Shown here one piece after another: positions 32,494 to 41,851 of a DNA stretch of 41,975 bases. Every line of letters starts with the position of its first letter. The first letter of the stretch is position 1. The stretch is from Microbulbifer okhotskensis. GTDB lineage: Bacteria; Pseudomonadota; Gammaproteobacteria; Pseudomonadales; Cellvibrionaceae. The position numbers and the translations under genes were made by a program. The stretch is from NCBI RefSeq assembly GCF_023895975.1, contig NZ_JALBWM010000032.1, positions 1-41,975 on the forward strand. Reading direction: 5' to 3'. The notes beneath the pieces were generated by a model. That model worked only from the letters and a program-made list of their open reading frames with translations, ran no database searches and was not told where the DNA came from.

Positions 32494-33004
32494 AATTATT
32501 AATCCTGAGACTTCAGCTCACAGGCCTCCGCAGGTTGATATTCAACCGGAAAAACCTATGCCTATTGCACCAATCTTTATTGTGGGTACTTTCTATCACG
32601 GAGGATGGCTCCGGTCGGAGTGCTTTTCGACAAGGGGGTTCAAAATGGAGGTAGCGTGGACCTGTAGCAGCCTGCAAACGCAAGACTGCCTGCTACCAGG
32701 GCAGCTGACCTAACAGATCACTTTCTCTCTTCAGCAAGTCTCTCCCACCACAATGTAGGGTTCATTATTTCTTTCAGGCACCGAATAAGAGTCGAAGAAT
32801 CTAATTTTTTAGACAACCCTATAGGTTGAGCGGCCTGGACATTTATGTATTTTCCACAAGTTGTAAAAAAGAAGGGCAGAAGGATAGGAAAGATACTTAA
32901 AAGCAGAAAAGGAGATATAACACTGGAGGCTCCAACCGCACCAAACAGAACAAAAACTCAAAAATTTGGCGCGGCAGGGGAAATCGGTACTTTTTTAGTG
33001 CGGC
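32494..33004. promoter_or_regulatory. Upstream region of second permease, downstream of accA
   Basis: A 511-base gap holding the permease promoter and the end of the accA transcript. A small plus-strand frame (32845-33069) runs antisense into accA and is not thought real. No clear terminator or paired LytTR site was found. Confidence 0.35.
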
Positions 33005-33961
33005 TTAGGAAACGATATTACCGTAGCTCATCAGGCGCTGGTAGCGCTTCTCCAGCAGCTCATCAATAGGAATACCACTCAATTGATCCAGCTGCTCACT
33101 GAGGCGCTCCCTCAAACTGAGTGCCATAGCATCTGGATCGCGATGGGCGCCACCGAGGGGTTCTGCAATAGTCTCGTCCACAATACCCAACTCCTCCAGC
33201 ACACTGGAAGTCACCCCCATCGCCTCAGCAGCCAGCGGCGCTTTTTCGACGGTTTTCCAGATAATGTTGGCGCAGCCCTCTGGAGAAATCACAAAATAGG
33301 TAGAGTACTGCAGCATATTCAGCTGATCGCCAACACCGATAGCCAAAGCGCCCCCAGAAGAACCCTCTCCAATCACGGTGCAAATAATGGGTGTGCGCAG
33401 TCGGGACATCACGGCCAGATTCTGGGCAATAGCTTCACTGATGCCGCGCTCTTCACTGTCGATACCCGGATAGGCCCCAGGTGTGTCGATCAGAGTGAGA
33501 ACCGGCATTTTAAAGCGTTCGGCCATTTCCATAACACGCAGGGCCTTGCGGTACCCTTCGGGCTTGGGCATACCGAAATTACGCGCGACTTTTTCGTTGA
33601 CGGAGCGTCCCTTTTCCTCACCGATAACCGCCACCGGTTTACCATTGAGACGGGCGATACCAGCGATAATCGCTCTATCGTCACCAAAATGGCGGTCGCC
33701 GTGCAGTTCGTCCCAGTCGGTGAACAGGCGCTCGATATAGTCCTTGGAGTAGGGGCGCTGCGGATGGCGCGCCACCTGAACCACCTGCCAGGGACTCAGG
33801 TCGGAGTAGATGGACTCAGTCAGAGTTCTGCTCTTCTCCCGTAACCGGGTCACTTCATCGGCGATATTCAGCTCGTTGTCGTCACCCACAAGCTGCAGCT
33901 CTTTTATCTTGCCTTCCAGCTCTGCAATTGGCTGCTCAAACTCGAGAAAATTGAAATTCAT
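33005..33961 (-). CDS. accA: Acetyl-CoA carboxylase carboxyltransferase subunit alpha
   Basis: Alpha subunit of the carboxyltransferase that forms malonyl-CoA, the first step of fatty acid synthesis. The ATG at 33961 ([16 protein letters not shown]) gives 318 residues, matching E. coli AccA (319); the frame is open to 33994. Conserved parts include [58 protein letters not shown] and [16 protein letters not shown]. It follows dnaE by about 90 bases, the usual dnaE-accA order. Confidence 0.97.
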   Translation of the reverse strand: MNFNFLEFEQPIAELEGKIKELQLVGDDNELNIADEVTRLREKSRTLTESIYSDLSPWQVVQVARHPQRPYSKDYIERLFTDWDELHGDRHFGDDRAIIAGIARLNGKPVAVIGEEKGRSVNEKVARNFGMPKPEGYRKALRVMEMAERFKMPVLTLIDTPGAYPGIDSEERGISEAIAQNLAVMSRLRTPIICTVIGEGSSGGALAIGVGDQLNMLQYSTYFVISPEGCANIIWKTVEKAPLAAEAMGVTSSVLEELGIVDETIAEPLGGAHRDPDAMALSLRERLSEQLDQLSGIPIDELLEKRYQRLMSYGNIVS

Positions 33962-34054
33962 GAAATCTGCGCCTTTAACTCTTTTCAATACCACCGGGCA
34001 ATCATAGCGGCATAGCTTAACTGTACAGAACCAACCAGTCGAGTCCAGTGGACT

Positions 34055-37000
34055 TTAACGCCTTTCTGCGTACTGAAGCGTCACCTGCTCACGCCCCAAC
34101 AGTTCCCTGAGAGACTGGACCATCTGATCGTTTGGTTCCACATTCCACTGCAACGGCAATCGGTACAAGCCCCGGGCATCGTGGCGGGAAACCTCCAGGC
34201 TCACCCCACACTGACCACCGGTATAGGGCTGTAGGCAAGCCGCCAATCGCTTGGCCAGGCCTGGCGCCACACTGCCACTGTCCAATCGTAAGCGCACCCC
34301 GGTCACCCGGCTCTGGCGCAACTCATCGAGAGTGGACACACCGTTTACTGTCATTTTCAGGCCGCCACTGTAATCATCGGTAGCGACCGGTCCCTCCAAT
34401 ACCAACAAAGCATCTTTAGCCAGCTTGTCTCTGTGCTCACCCAAGGCCTCGCTGAATATGGCTGCTTCAATACGGCCACTGCGATCATCCAAAGTAACAA
34501 TAGCCATGGAATCACCGCGCTTGGTTTTCATAACACGCATGGCAACCACCAAGCCTGCTACTTTTTGGGATTCGCGACCGGGCTTCAAATCGGCGATCCG
34601 CGCTTTAACCAAATGTTTTAACTCACCGGCGTACTCATCAATAGGGTGCCCAGTCAGATAAAGTCCCAAGGTGTTTTTTTCCCCCTCCAAGCGCTCGCGA
34701 ATACTCCAGCATCGGGTGCGGCGGAAATCCTCGTAAACATCACCCTCGGAGGCCTGAGGTACCACTTCGCCAAATAAGTCCATCATGCCCGCATTGGCGT
34801 TGGCTTTTTGCTGATCCGCCGCCTTCACCGCTTCATCTAGCGTGTTAAACAGCACCGCGCGCGAATAATCCAGGCCATCAGCGCTGTGGGTATCCGGCCC
34901 AATACTATCGAAGGCACCAGAGCGCACCAGCGCCTCCAGTGCGCGCTTGTTCACCTTGCGCGGGTCAATACGCGAGCAGAAATCGAACAGGTCGACAAAA
35001 GGCCCGCCCTCTTCCCGCGCCGCAATAATATTCTCAATGGGCCCTTCACCCAGCCCCTTGATGGCTCCGAGACCATAAATAATACGCTTGTCGATATCCA
35101 CCGAAAACTGGAAGCTGCCCAGGTTCACATCCGGCGGCACCAGCACCAGCTCCATGGCCCGGCACTCTTCGATAAAGGTTACGACTTTATCGGTCTTATC
35201 CATATCCGAAGACATGGTGGCCGCCATAAACTGAGATGGATAATGCGCCTTCAACCAAGCAGTCTGATATGACACCAGTGCGTAGGCCGCAGAGTGAGAC
35301 TTGTTAAAGCCGTAACCTGCAAACTTCTCTACCAGGTCGAAGATCTTAATCGCAAGTTCGGGGTTAATGCCTTGCTCTTTTGCCCCATTTTCAAAAGTGG
35401 CCCTCTGTTTGGCCATTTCCTCCGGTTTCTTCTTACCCATGGCCCGGCGCAACAGGTCAGCGCCGCCCAGGGTATAGCCAGCCAATTCCTGGGCGATCTG
35501 CATTACCTGTTCCTGGTAGACAATGACCCCGTAAGTGGGCTCCAGGATCGGCTGCAGTTTCTCATGTTGGTATTTGGCATCCGGGTAGGCCACCTGCGCT
35601 CGGCCGTGCTTACGGTTAATAAAGTCATCAACCATGCCCGACTGTAGCGGGCCCGGGCGGAACAGGGCCACCAGGGCGATCATATCTTCCAGGTTGTCCG
35701 GTTGCAGACGCTTGATCAGATCCTTCATACCACGGGATTCCAACTGGAATACCGCAGTGGTTTCGGCCCGTTTGAGCATTTTGAAGGTTTCTGCATCATC
35801 CAGCGGCAGTGCGGCGATATCCAGGGGTTCCAGCCCTTCGCGCTCGCGCTGCACATCCACCATGCGCTTGGCCCAATCGATAATGGTCAGGGTACGCAGG
35901 CCGAGGAAGTCAAACTTCACCAGGCCGGCATCTTCCACATCATTTTTATCGAACTGAGTGACCAGACCGGCGCCGGTCTCATCACAGTAAAGCGGGGCGA
36001 AGTCGGTAAGCTTGGTTGGAGCAATGACCACACCACCGGCGTGTTTGCCCACATTGCGCGAGACCCCTTCGAGCTGCAGGGCCATCTCCCAGATTTCCTG
36101 GCCTTCATCATCCGTGTCGAGGAACTCCCGCAAGATCTCCTCCTGATCGAAGGCCTTCTGCAGCGTCATGCCCACATCAAGGGGAATCATCTTCGACAAC
36201 TTGTCCGCGAGGCCGTAGGACTTGCCCTGCACTCGCGCCACATCGCGCACCACCGCTTTCGCAGCCATGGTGCCGAAAGTAATAATCTGGCTCACTGCCT
36301 GGCGGCCGTAATTATCCGCAACATAGCCGATGACCCGATCCCGCTTCTCCATACAGAAGTCGATATCGAAGTCAGGCATGGAAACCCGCTCTGGATTGAG
36401 GAATCGCTCGAACAGCAGGTCGTATTGCAGTGGGTCCAGGTCGGTAATATCCAGCGAGTAGGCCACCAAAGAACCGGCACCGGAGCCTCGCCCCGGCCCC
36501 ACCGGAATATCCTGGTCCTTGGCCCACTGGATAAAGTCCATCACGATCAAAAAGTAACCGGGGAACCCCATCTGTACAATAATATCCAGCTCAAAGCGCA
36601 GGCGTTCCTCGTACAGCTTGCGGCGCTCGGCATAGTCCGCTGCGGATGTGTCGAGAATCGCTTCCAAACGCCTTTCCATGCCCTCATAGGAAACCTTTTC
36701 GAAGAACTGGTCTTCGGTCATTCCCTCAGGGATCGGGTATTCCGGCAGGAAATATTTGCCCAGCTGAATCGGTGCCGAGCAGCGCTTGGCAATCTCTACA
36801 GTATTTTCTAGCGCCTCGGGAATATCGCTGAATAGCTCCCACATTTCCTCGGGGCTGCGGAAATACTGTTCGGCAGAATAGCGACGTTCGCGACGGGGGT
36901 CATCGAGAGCCCGGCCCTCATGGATGCATACTCGCACCTCATGGGCCTCGAATTCGCTCTCCTCCATAAAGCGTACATCGTTAGTGGCCACTACCGGCAG

Positions 37001-37573
37001 GTTCAATAATTGCGCCAGCTCCACCGCCGCATGTAAATAATCCTCATCACCCGCGCGGCCCGTACGCTGCAATTCCAGATAATAGCGGCCAGGGAACAGC
37101 TCCGCCCACTCGCTGGCCAGCTCCTGCGCCTGAGCCCGGCGCCCGGCTATCAGGGCGCGGCCGACATCACCATATTTGGCCCCGGACAACATCAACACGC
37201 CTTCGCTGTATTCTTTTATCCACTCGCGCTTGATGTAGGCATTGCCGTGGTACTGCCCCTCCATCCAGGCGCGAGAAATCAACTCGGTAATATTGCGATA
37301 ACCATCGCCATTCAGAGCGTAGAGGGTAATCAGGGTGGGCTTGCCCTCGCCGCCCTCACTGAGCCAGAAATCCGCAGCGGTAATGGGTTTAATACCGGCG
37401 CCAAGGCAGGCCCGGTAGAACTTGATCTGGCCGAAGAGGTTGCACTGATCGGTAATGGCCAGCGCCGGTATTTGTAGCTCCTGCGCACGGGCGATGGCGG
37501 GCTTAATACGCACCAGGCCATCGATCAGGGAAAATTCGGAGTGAATTCTTAAGTGGACAAAGGGTTGGGTCAT
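34055..37573 (-). CDS. dnaE: DNA polymerase III subunit alpha
   Basis: Catalytic subunit of the replicative polymerase. The ATG at 37573 (MTQPFVHLRIHSEFSLIDGL) gives 1172 residues (E. coli 1160); an open extension to 37660 lacks family character. It has an N-terminal PHP domain, the catalytic Asp pair in MPDFDIDFC at about residue 400, the third catalytic Asp in LVKFDFLGLRTL, a helix-hairpin-helix region with FNKSHSAAYALVSYQTAWLK, and a C-terminal OB fold (VAGLVVAMRVMKTKRGDSMA). Intact and of normal length. Confidence 0.98.
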   Translation of the reverse strand: MTQPFVHLRIHSEFSLIDGLVRIKPAIARAQELQIPALAITDQCNLFGQIKFYRACLGAGIKPITAADFWLSEGGEGKPTLITLYALNGDGYRNITELISRAWMEGQYHGNAYIKREWIKEYSEGVLMLSGAKYGDVGRALIAGRRAQAQELASEWAELFPGRYYLELQRTGRAGDEDYLHAAVELAQLLNLPVVATNDVRFMEESEFEAHEVRVCIHEGRALDDPRRERRYSAEQYFRSPEEMWELFSDIPEALENTVEIAKRCSAPIQLGKYFLPEYPIPEGMTEDQFFEKVSYEGMERRLEAILDTSAADYAERRKLYEERLRFELDIIVQMGFPGYFLIVMDFIQWAKDQDIPVGPGRGSGAGSLVAYSLDITDLDPLQYDLLFERFLNPERVSMPDFDIDFCMEKRDRVIGYVADNYGRQAVSQIITFGTMAAKAVVRDVARVQGKSYGLADKLSKMIPLDVGMTLQKAFDQEEILREFLDTDDEGQEIWEMALQLEGVSRNVGKHAGGVVIAPTKLTDFAPLYCDETGAGLVTQFDKNDVEDAGLVKFDFLGLRTLTIIDWAKRMVDVQREREGLEPLDIAALPLDDAETFKMLKRAETTAVFQLESRGMKDLIKRLQPDNLEDMIALVALFRPGPLQSGMVDDFINRKHGRAQVAYPDAKYQHEKLQPILEPTYGVIVYQEQVMQIAQELAGYTLGGADLLRRAMGKKKPEEMAKQRATFENGAKEQGINPELAIKIFDLVEKFAGYGFNKSHSAAYALVSYQTAWLKAHYPSQFMAATMSSDMDKTDKVVTFIEECRAMELVLVPPDVNLGSFQFSVDIDKRIIYGLGAIKGLGEGPIENIIAAREEGGPFVDLFDFCSRIDPRKVNKRALEALVRSGAFDSIGPDTHSADGLDYSRAVLFNTLDEAVKAADQQKANANAGMMDLFGEVVPQASEGDVYEDFRRTRCWSIRERLEGEKNTLGLYLTGHPIDEYAGELKHLVKARIADLKPGRESQKVAGLVVAMRVMKTKRGDSMAIVTLDDRSGRIEAAIFSEALGEHRDKLAKDALLVLEGPVATDDYSGGLKMTVNGVSTLDELRQSRVTGVRLRLDSGSVAPGLAKRLAACLQPYTGGQCGVSLEVSRHDARGLYRLPLQWNVEPNDQMVQSLRELLGREQVTLQYAERR

Positions 37574-37631
37574 AGTCGCGTTTAATTCCGGGCCCTGCGA
37601 GGCTCGGCCCCAACAAAGCGCTATCGATTGT

Positions 37632-37847
37632 TTACCAGAGTCGGCCCATCTGCCGAGCACGCTCGGTGCAGAGCTTCAAAATTGAGCGACGCTCTTCATT
37701 AGTTATCGAGCCCCAGCGGCTAATTTCCATACCGCTGCGAAAACAGCCCTCACACACATCCTCTTCGTTGAGGGCGCACACGGACATACAAGGGGATTTC
37801 ACCGGGCGCTCGTCGGGCACTGCAGTTTCTACCGGTTGTTCAGACAT
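37632..37847 (-). CDS. DUF1289 family small cysteine-rich protein
   Basis: A 71-residue protein starting at the ATG at 37847 ([10 protein letters not shown]). It contains the DUF1289 pattern [20 protein letters not shown], with four Cys that could bind metal, followed by the conserved [12 protein letters not shown] segment. Function is unknown. Its start overlaps the stop of the gamma-carbonic-anhydrase-like gene by eight bases, so the two are translated together; dnaE follows 58 bases downstream. Confidence 0.85.
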   Translation of the reverse strand: MSEQPVETAVPDERPVKSPCMSVCALNEEDVCEGCFRSGMEISRWGSITNEERRSILKLCTERARQMGRLW

Positions 37848-38376
37848 CTTCAATCTCGAGCGGGACCAATTCCTCGGCAAAGTGTTTGCCATTGGCCACG
37901 TAGTGATCACTGCTCGCCTTGAGTAGTTCGTAGGTGGCAGGATCGAGGGTTTTAACCACCTTACCGGGGGTGCCCATCACCATGGAATAGTCGGGGATTT
38001 CGGCTCCCTCCGTCACCAGTGCATTGGCGCCGATGATACAACATTTGCCAATCTTGGCCCGGTTCAGGATCACGGCGTTGATACCAATCAGGCTGTAATC
38101 GCCAATCTCACAGCCGTGCAGCATCACTTTATGGCCTACGGTGACACCCGTGCCGATGGTTAGTGGAGTACCCGGATCGGCATGCAACACCGAGCCATCC
38201 TGGACATTACTGTACTCACCGATTGTGATCCGGGCACAATCTCCACGCACTACCGCGTTAAACCAGATGGAGCTGTGCCCGAGCATACGCACATCGCCAA
38301 TGATCTGGGCGCCAGGTGCGATATAGTGACCCCCACCCTCCAGTTGCGGCTGTTTATTCCCCAATCTGTATAGCAT
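37840..38376 (-). CDS. Gamma-carbonic anhydrase-like hexapeptide-repeat protein (YrdA family)
   Basis: A 178-residue left-handed beta-helix protein with hexapeptide repeats through most of its length. Three His that would bind metal in gamma-class carbonic anhydrases are visible in SVLHADPG and VGHKVMLHG. The YrdA-type family is widespread and its physiological activity is often untested, so carbonic anhydrase activity is only possible. It overlaps the DUF1289 gene. Confidence 0.88.
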   Translation of the reverse strand: MLYRLGNKQPQLEGGGHYIAPGAQIIGDVRMLGHSSIWFNAVVRGDCARITIGEYSNVQDGSVLHADPGTPLTIGTGVTVGHKVMLHGCEIGDYSLIGINAVILNRAKIGKCCIIGANALVTEGAEIPDYSMVMGTPGKVVKTLDPATYELLKASSDHYVANGKHFAEELVPLEIEDV

Positions 38377-38473
38377 TTGGCCTCCGGCGAGATCTGGTTA
38401 AGAACCGCGTATTATCCCGTGCCGGAGACGCTGTGGCTAGCGGATGAATCTTGCGCTTTTCATTTCCTACACT

Positions 38474-38995
38474 TCAGAGCAACTCACCCTGGCTGATAAA
38501 ATTGGCACCTTCGAGCGTGAGTAACTGGGCTTTCAATGCCAAACCACCGGCGTAGCCAGTGAGACTGCCATTGGCTCCAATAACCCGGTGACAAGGAATC
38601 ATCACTGCGAGCGGATTGGCGCCGTTGGCCCGCGCCACCGCGCGGATAGCACGTGGCTGCCCCAAAAATTGGGCCTGCTGGCTGTAGCTTCGGGTCTCGC
38701 CAAAAGGAATTTGTACCAGCGCATCCCATACTCGGCGCTGAAACTCGGTACCCCGCGGGGCCAGCGAAAGATTGAAGCTTCGGCGCTGTCCGGCCATATA
38801 TTCACGCAACTGTTGAGCTGCCATATCAGTGAGCTCTGAGCCCCCCCTTTGCCAGTCGGCGCCTAGGCGCAGCGGGCGTTCGACATCGTAAAACTGCAGC
38901 GCAACGATACCGTTATCCACCCCCTCATCCCCAACTTCACAGGCGGCGATAGCAACATCACCCAACTCCGTGGAGTAACACTCATAAGTAATCAT
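38474..38995 (-). CDS. ogt: Methylated-DNA-protein cysteine methyltransferase
   Basis: Repairs O6-methylguanine and O4-methylthymine by transferring the alkyl group irreversibly to its own Cys. The ATG at 38995 (MITYECYSTELGDV) gives 174 residues, close to E. coli Ogt (171). The active site PCHRV lies in AVMIPCHRVIGANGSLTGYA, and GTEFQRRVWDALVQIPFGET is the conserved helix-turn-helix entry. It starts two bases after the stop of the Ada-AlkA gene, making an alkylation-repair operon. Confidence 0.95.
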   Translation of the reverse strand: MITYECYSTELGDVAIAACEVGDEGVDNGIVALQFYDVERPLRLGADWQRGGSELTDMAAQQLREYMAGQRRSFNLSLAPRGTEFQRRVWDALVQIPFGETRSYSQQAQFLGQPRAIRAVARANGANPLAVMIPCHRVIGANGSLTGYAGGLALKAQLLTLEGANFISQGELL

Positions 38996-38997
38996 CT

Positions 38998-40458
38998 CTA
39001 TTCTCCTGATTTCAGCGACTGCCACAGCAAAATAGCGCCATAAGCCCGCCAGGGCCGCCACTGTTCTGCCCGTGCCAGGGCCTCCTTGGGTTTTGCTTTT
39101 TCGCCATCACTGCCAAGCGCCTGCAGAATACCCAAGTCTGAAGCCGGAAATGCATCTGGCATCGACAGCCCACGCATAGCAATATAATGCGCCGTCCAAT
39201 CACCGATACCCGGCAATGCTGTGGCCTGGGTGCACCAATCCTCCAGGGACTGATCGGCAAAACTCACACGCCCATCCAGCGTTGCGGCAACGAACTCCCG
39301 TAGGGTTTTCATGCGAGCGCGGGTCAACCCTATGTCGGCAAAGTCTGCCTCGGCGAGATGCTCCGCCGTTGGAAACAGGAACCGCTCTTTGCCGGAATCG
39401 TCCACAAACGACTCCCCGTAGCGGGCCACAATACGTCCGGCAATAGTGGTCGCCGCCGCCACACTGATCTGCTGACCGAGAATCGCCCGCAGCGCATATT
39501 CGAATGGGTCCCAAGCACCGGGCAAGCGCAGGCCCGGGTTCTTCGCCAATTGATCCGCCAGTAGTGGATCTTCATTTAATACCGTCTGGATCTCCTCAAT
39601 ATCCGCATCCAGATCAAACAGCCGCCGCAGGCGCTGGTTGAGCAGGTATAAACCTGTGCCACCTTCCTGCCCAAAGATCTCCACCACCAGGCGGTTTCGC
39701 TCCGGATCGTGGGAGACTTGCATCACGCCGCGACAAGCATCCAGCTCGAAACTGCGTGAATAGACCTCCCCCTCCACCTGCTCCACCCCTGCCAAAGCGC
39801 GAGCTCCCAGGAAAGCCAAGAGTTGCTGCCAATCCAACGGCGGGCGGTAATCGAGGTACAAACGAACCCGCGTGGTACTCGTCGTCTCCGCCCGTACAGA
39901 ATGCCCCTCCCTACGCACCTCAGAGGGTGTACGTTGGTAGATCTGTTTGAAAACACCATTAAAACGCCTCAAGCTGTTAAAGCCGGATTCGTAGGCGATT
40001 TCAGCAATGGGCAAATCCGTATCCCGCAATAACCGAAAGGCAAACAGCGCTCGCTCTGTTTGCCAAACCGCCAAGGGGCTTACCCCAAGGTGCTCAGAGA
40101 ACAAACGGCGTAAATAACGGCTGCTGACCCCGAGACGCTCCGCCAACCGCTCTACCGATTGGGGCTCCCGTTCACTGCGCATCAACTTTAGAGCACGCTG
40201 CACCGTGGTCGACACCAACCCCCAAGCAGGGCTACCCGGCGCAGAATCGGGGCGACAGCGCAGGCAGGGCCGAAAACCCGCATTGGCCGCCTCCGCCGCT
40301 GTCTCAAAATAAGTGACATTGCGCTCCAGCGGTGGCCGAGCCGGACAGATCGGGCGGCAGAAAATGCCAGTGGTTTTCACTGCGGTATAAAATCGCCCAT
40401 CAAAACGACGGTCGCGGGCCAATCGCGCACTGGAGCATACTGCTGCATCAATCTTCAT
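38998..40458 (-). CDS. Ada-AraC-AlkA fusion: methyl-sensing regulator and 3-methyladenine DNA glycosylase
   Basis: A 486-residue three-part protein. Residues 1-75 form the Ada zinc domain with Cys 34, 38, 65 and 68 (GIFCRPICPA and FRPCLRCRP); Cys 34 matches the phosphotriester methyl acceptor of Ada. Residues about 80-185 are an AraC-type DNA-binding domain (SSRYLRRLFSEHLGVSPLAV, ESGFNSLRRFNGVFKQIY). The rest is an AlkA-like glycosylase with a helix-hairpin-helix LPGIGDWTAHYIAMRGL and the catalytic Asp in FPASDLGILQ. It probably activates its own operon on alkylation damage and excises alkylated purines. The O6-methyltransferase function of E. coli Ada is encoded separately by the next gene, ogt. 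Confidence 0.94.
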   Translation of the reverse strand: MKIDAAVCSSARLARDRRFDGRFYTAVKTTGIFCRPICPARPPLERNVTYFETAAEAANAGFRPCLRCRPDSAPGSPAWGLVSTTVQRALKLMRSEREPQSVERLAERLGVSSRYLRRLFSEHLGVSPLAVWQTERALFAFRLLRDTDLPIAEIAYESGFNSLRRFNGVFKQIYQRTPSEVRREGHSVRAETTSTTRVRLYLDYRPPLDWQQLLAFLGARALAGVEQVEGEVYSRSFELDACRGVMQVSHDPERNRLVVEIFGQEGGTGLYLLNQRLRRLFDLDADIEEIQTVLNEDPLLADQLAKNPGLRLPGAWDPFEYALRAILGQQISVAAATTIAGRIVARYGESFVDDSGKERFLFPTAEHLAEADFADIGLTRARMKTLREFVAATLDGRVSFADQSLEDWCTQATALPGIGDWTAHYIAMRGLSMPDAFPASDLGILQALGSDGEKAKPKEALARAEQWRPWRAYGAILLWQSLKSGE

Positions 40459-41198
40459 AGGTCTCTCTCGTTTCTGGCTATCAGTGTATGGCTTGGTCGC
40501 ATCCGGAACTAGTCAAAAACGGAACTGACCATTTTGACCCCTAGACTTATAAGTCAGGAAGGTGAGGCCCGAAGGGAAAGAGGCCAATTAGGCTTACTTT
40601 AAATATCTCACTCAAAGAACGTCTCGGCCGACAAGTCACACCCAATAATTATTTTCAAATAAATCTATAAAAATCGAGAATTTTATAAATTGCAGAGAGG
40701 TATTCCTTAAGCGGAATAAACAGCCCAGAGATAGACTTACTGCTTGGCAAGAAAATTATTAGTTAAATACTCGACAATTTATCGCACAAATATTATTTCA
40801 TCGAAGCTTGAAAAATGTACATAAAAGACGCAGCTCCCCGCAAATGGCCATAATCCTTTGCTACAGCTGCAACGCAGTAGCTATGGCTTTCAAGCCCCCA
40901 GCCAGCAAAACAGGCACACTTTTGATCATCTTGACTATTATTTTTCCAGAACGGCTTTAACAGGTAAAAACTTGCTGAAATACAACAACTTACAAAGTTG
41001 ACCCTTATTTGGGATAGTAGCCAAAGTGATCGTTTTTGTATTTGGCACTATTGATCTAAAATCAAGCAGCCCTTTGATTTGAACAGTATTTTTTAATCTC
41101 GGCGCAAGATTGATTCCAAGATAGCAATCAGGATAATAGTGGTCAGAATGAACACTATATAAATGTTAGGTGCGTAATATCGACGACCTCTTTGAGAC
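40459..41198. other. AT-rich gap upstream of the alkylation operon
   Basis: About 740 bases without a convincing gene. The left end must hold the Ada-AlkA promoter. TATTCC-TTAAGC-GGAATA near 40711-40728 is a small inverted repeat. TTGAC-like sequences near 40930 and 40998 could be promoter elements for the small gene at 41199, but partner -10 boxes are unconvincing. Confidence 0.35.
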
Positions 41199-41438
41199 AT
41201 GATAATGAAGAAACTCAAAAATGAAAAAGAGTTAGTGAAAAAGGCTATAGCGCTCGGTACTGCATATGGCACCAAGCGAGGAGTTGTCGAATTCGAAGCT
41301 ACCGATTCAGCTCACGAAAAACTCGAATATATTTATCGTCTTTTAGTTCACGATAAAGTAATTCAACCGCTTCAAGAAGACAAAATATCACAGAAGGCTA
41401 TCATGCATAGGTTGGCAATTTGGGCCTCAAAGCAATAA
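41199..41438 (+). CDS. Small DUF5062-like protein
   Basis: A 79-residue charged protein (77 if it starts at the ATG at 41205, which has the better GAGA-spaced start). It reads KKLKNEKELVKKAIALGTAY then IYRLLVHDKVIQPLQEDKIS and ends in LAIWASKQ. The pattern resembles DUF5062, known from marine gammaproteobacteria; I recall the family from memory and am only moderately sure. No membrane segment or signal peptide. Function unknown. A group II intron remnant begins about 25 bases after its stop. Confidence 0.65.
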   Translation: MIMKKLKNEKELVKKAIALGTAYGTKRGVVEFEATDSAHEKLEYIYRLLVHDKVIQPLQEDKISQKAIMHRLAIWASKQ

Positions 41439-41463
41439 GCGCTCTAATAAGGTTTTCACCATA

Positions 41464-41534
41464 ATCGGGTAGCCGGTAGTTCTAACTACCGGCCCCCACA
41501 CCACCCATCGTTCGGCTCCGCAATGGGCGGCTCT
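41464..41534 (-). mobile_element. 3' end of a group II intron (domain V/VI-like RNA tail)
   Basis: Read on the minus strand, the sequence after the reverse-transcriptase remnant contains GAGCCG near its start, then GGTGGTGTGGGGG, a perfect 10-base stem-loop (41472-41493, GCCGGTAGTT/AACTACCGGC) and CTACCCGAT at the end. This order matches the 3' tail of bacterial group II introns, with the hairpin as domain VI. The intron 3' boundary is probably near 41464-41466. The call depends strongly on the adjoining maturase fragment. Confidence 0.65.
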
Positions 41535-41851
41535 CTATCCATAATGAATTTCTACCCAGCCATCACGTAACGTGATCAAACCCATCTTTTCGAAACTGCA
41601 TTATTGAGTGCAATGTGAGTGCCCTCAGTTATTGCGCTTCGCCAGTAACTTTTACTGGGCGAACCGCAAGCTACAGCCAGCGATTCACTCACACCCATGC
41701 GCAGTAAACTCCAGAATTTTGTTCTAACCCTATGCCAATTCTTCCAATAGCTCATTCTTAATCATCACCGTATCCAGCAATCAAGCTCAATACATTGTTG
41801 ACGCCCTTGCGCATACCAAAGAGCAATCTTGGACCCCCATAGATTGGAACC
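41535..41851 (-). pseudogene. ltrA: Degenerate group II intron reverse transcriptase/maturase, C-terminal remnant
   Basis: Minus-strand reading gives the C-terminal maturase region: LDCWIR, two consecutive TGA codons at 41762-41767, then LRMSYWKNWHRVRTKF, SYWRSA and HIALNNAVSKRW. After a frameshift near 41580 it continues as GLITLRDGWVEIHYG and a TAG at 41535. This closely follows the usual end of group II intron-encoded proteins (LD.WIRRRLR..YWK.W...RT). Two nonsense codons (CGA-to-TGA changes are plausible) and one frameshift mean it is inactive. The frame is closed by a TAG at 41852-41854 and no upstream reverse transcriptase domain is recognised within the window, so the true left boundary is uncertain. 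Confidence 0.8.

Noticed and set aside
32845..33069. Plus-strand frame of 74 codons in the accA-permease gap
   Set aside because: Runs antisense into accA, basic low-complexity translation, no clear start signal.
35702..36811. Plus-strand open frame of 369 codons opposite dnaE
   Set aside because: Antisense shadow of a highly conserved gene with biased codon use; no ribosome-binding site or recognisable domain.
41093..41200. Minus-strand 35-residue frame with a membrane-like segment (IYIVFILTTIILIAILE), head to head with the DUF5062-like gene
   Set aside because: The hydrophobic segment is tempting, but there is no ribosome-binding site and its start overlaps the start of the opposite gene; not enough to call a gene.
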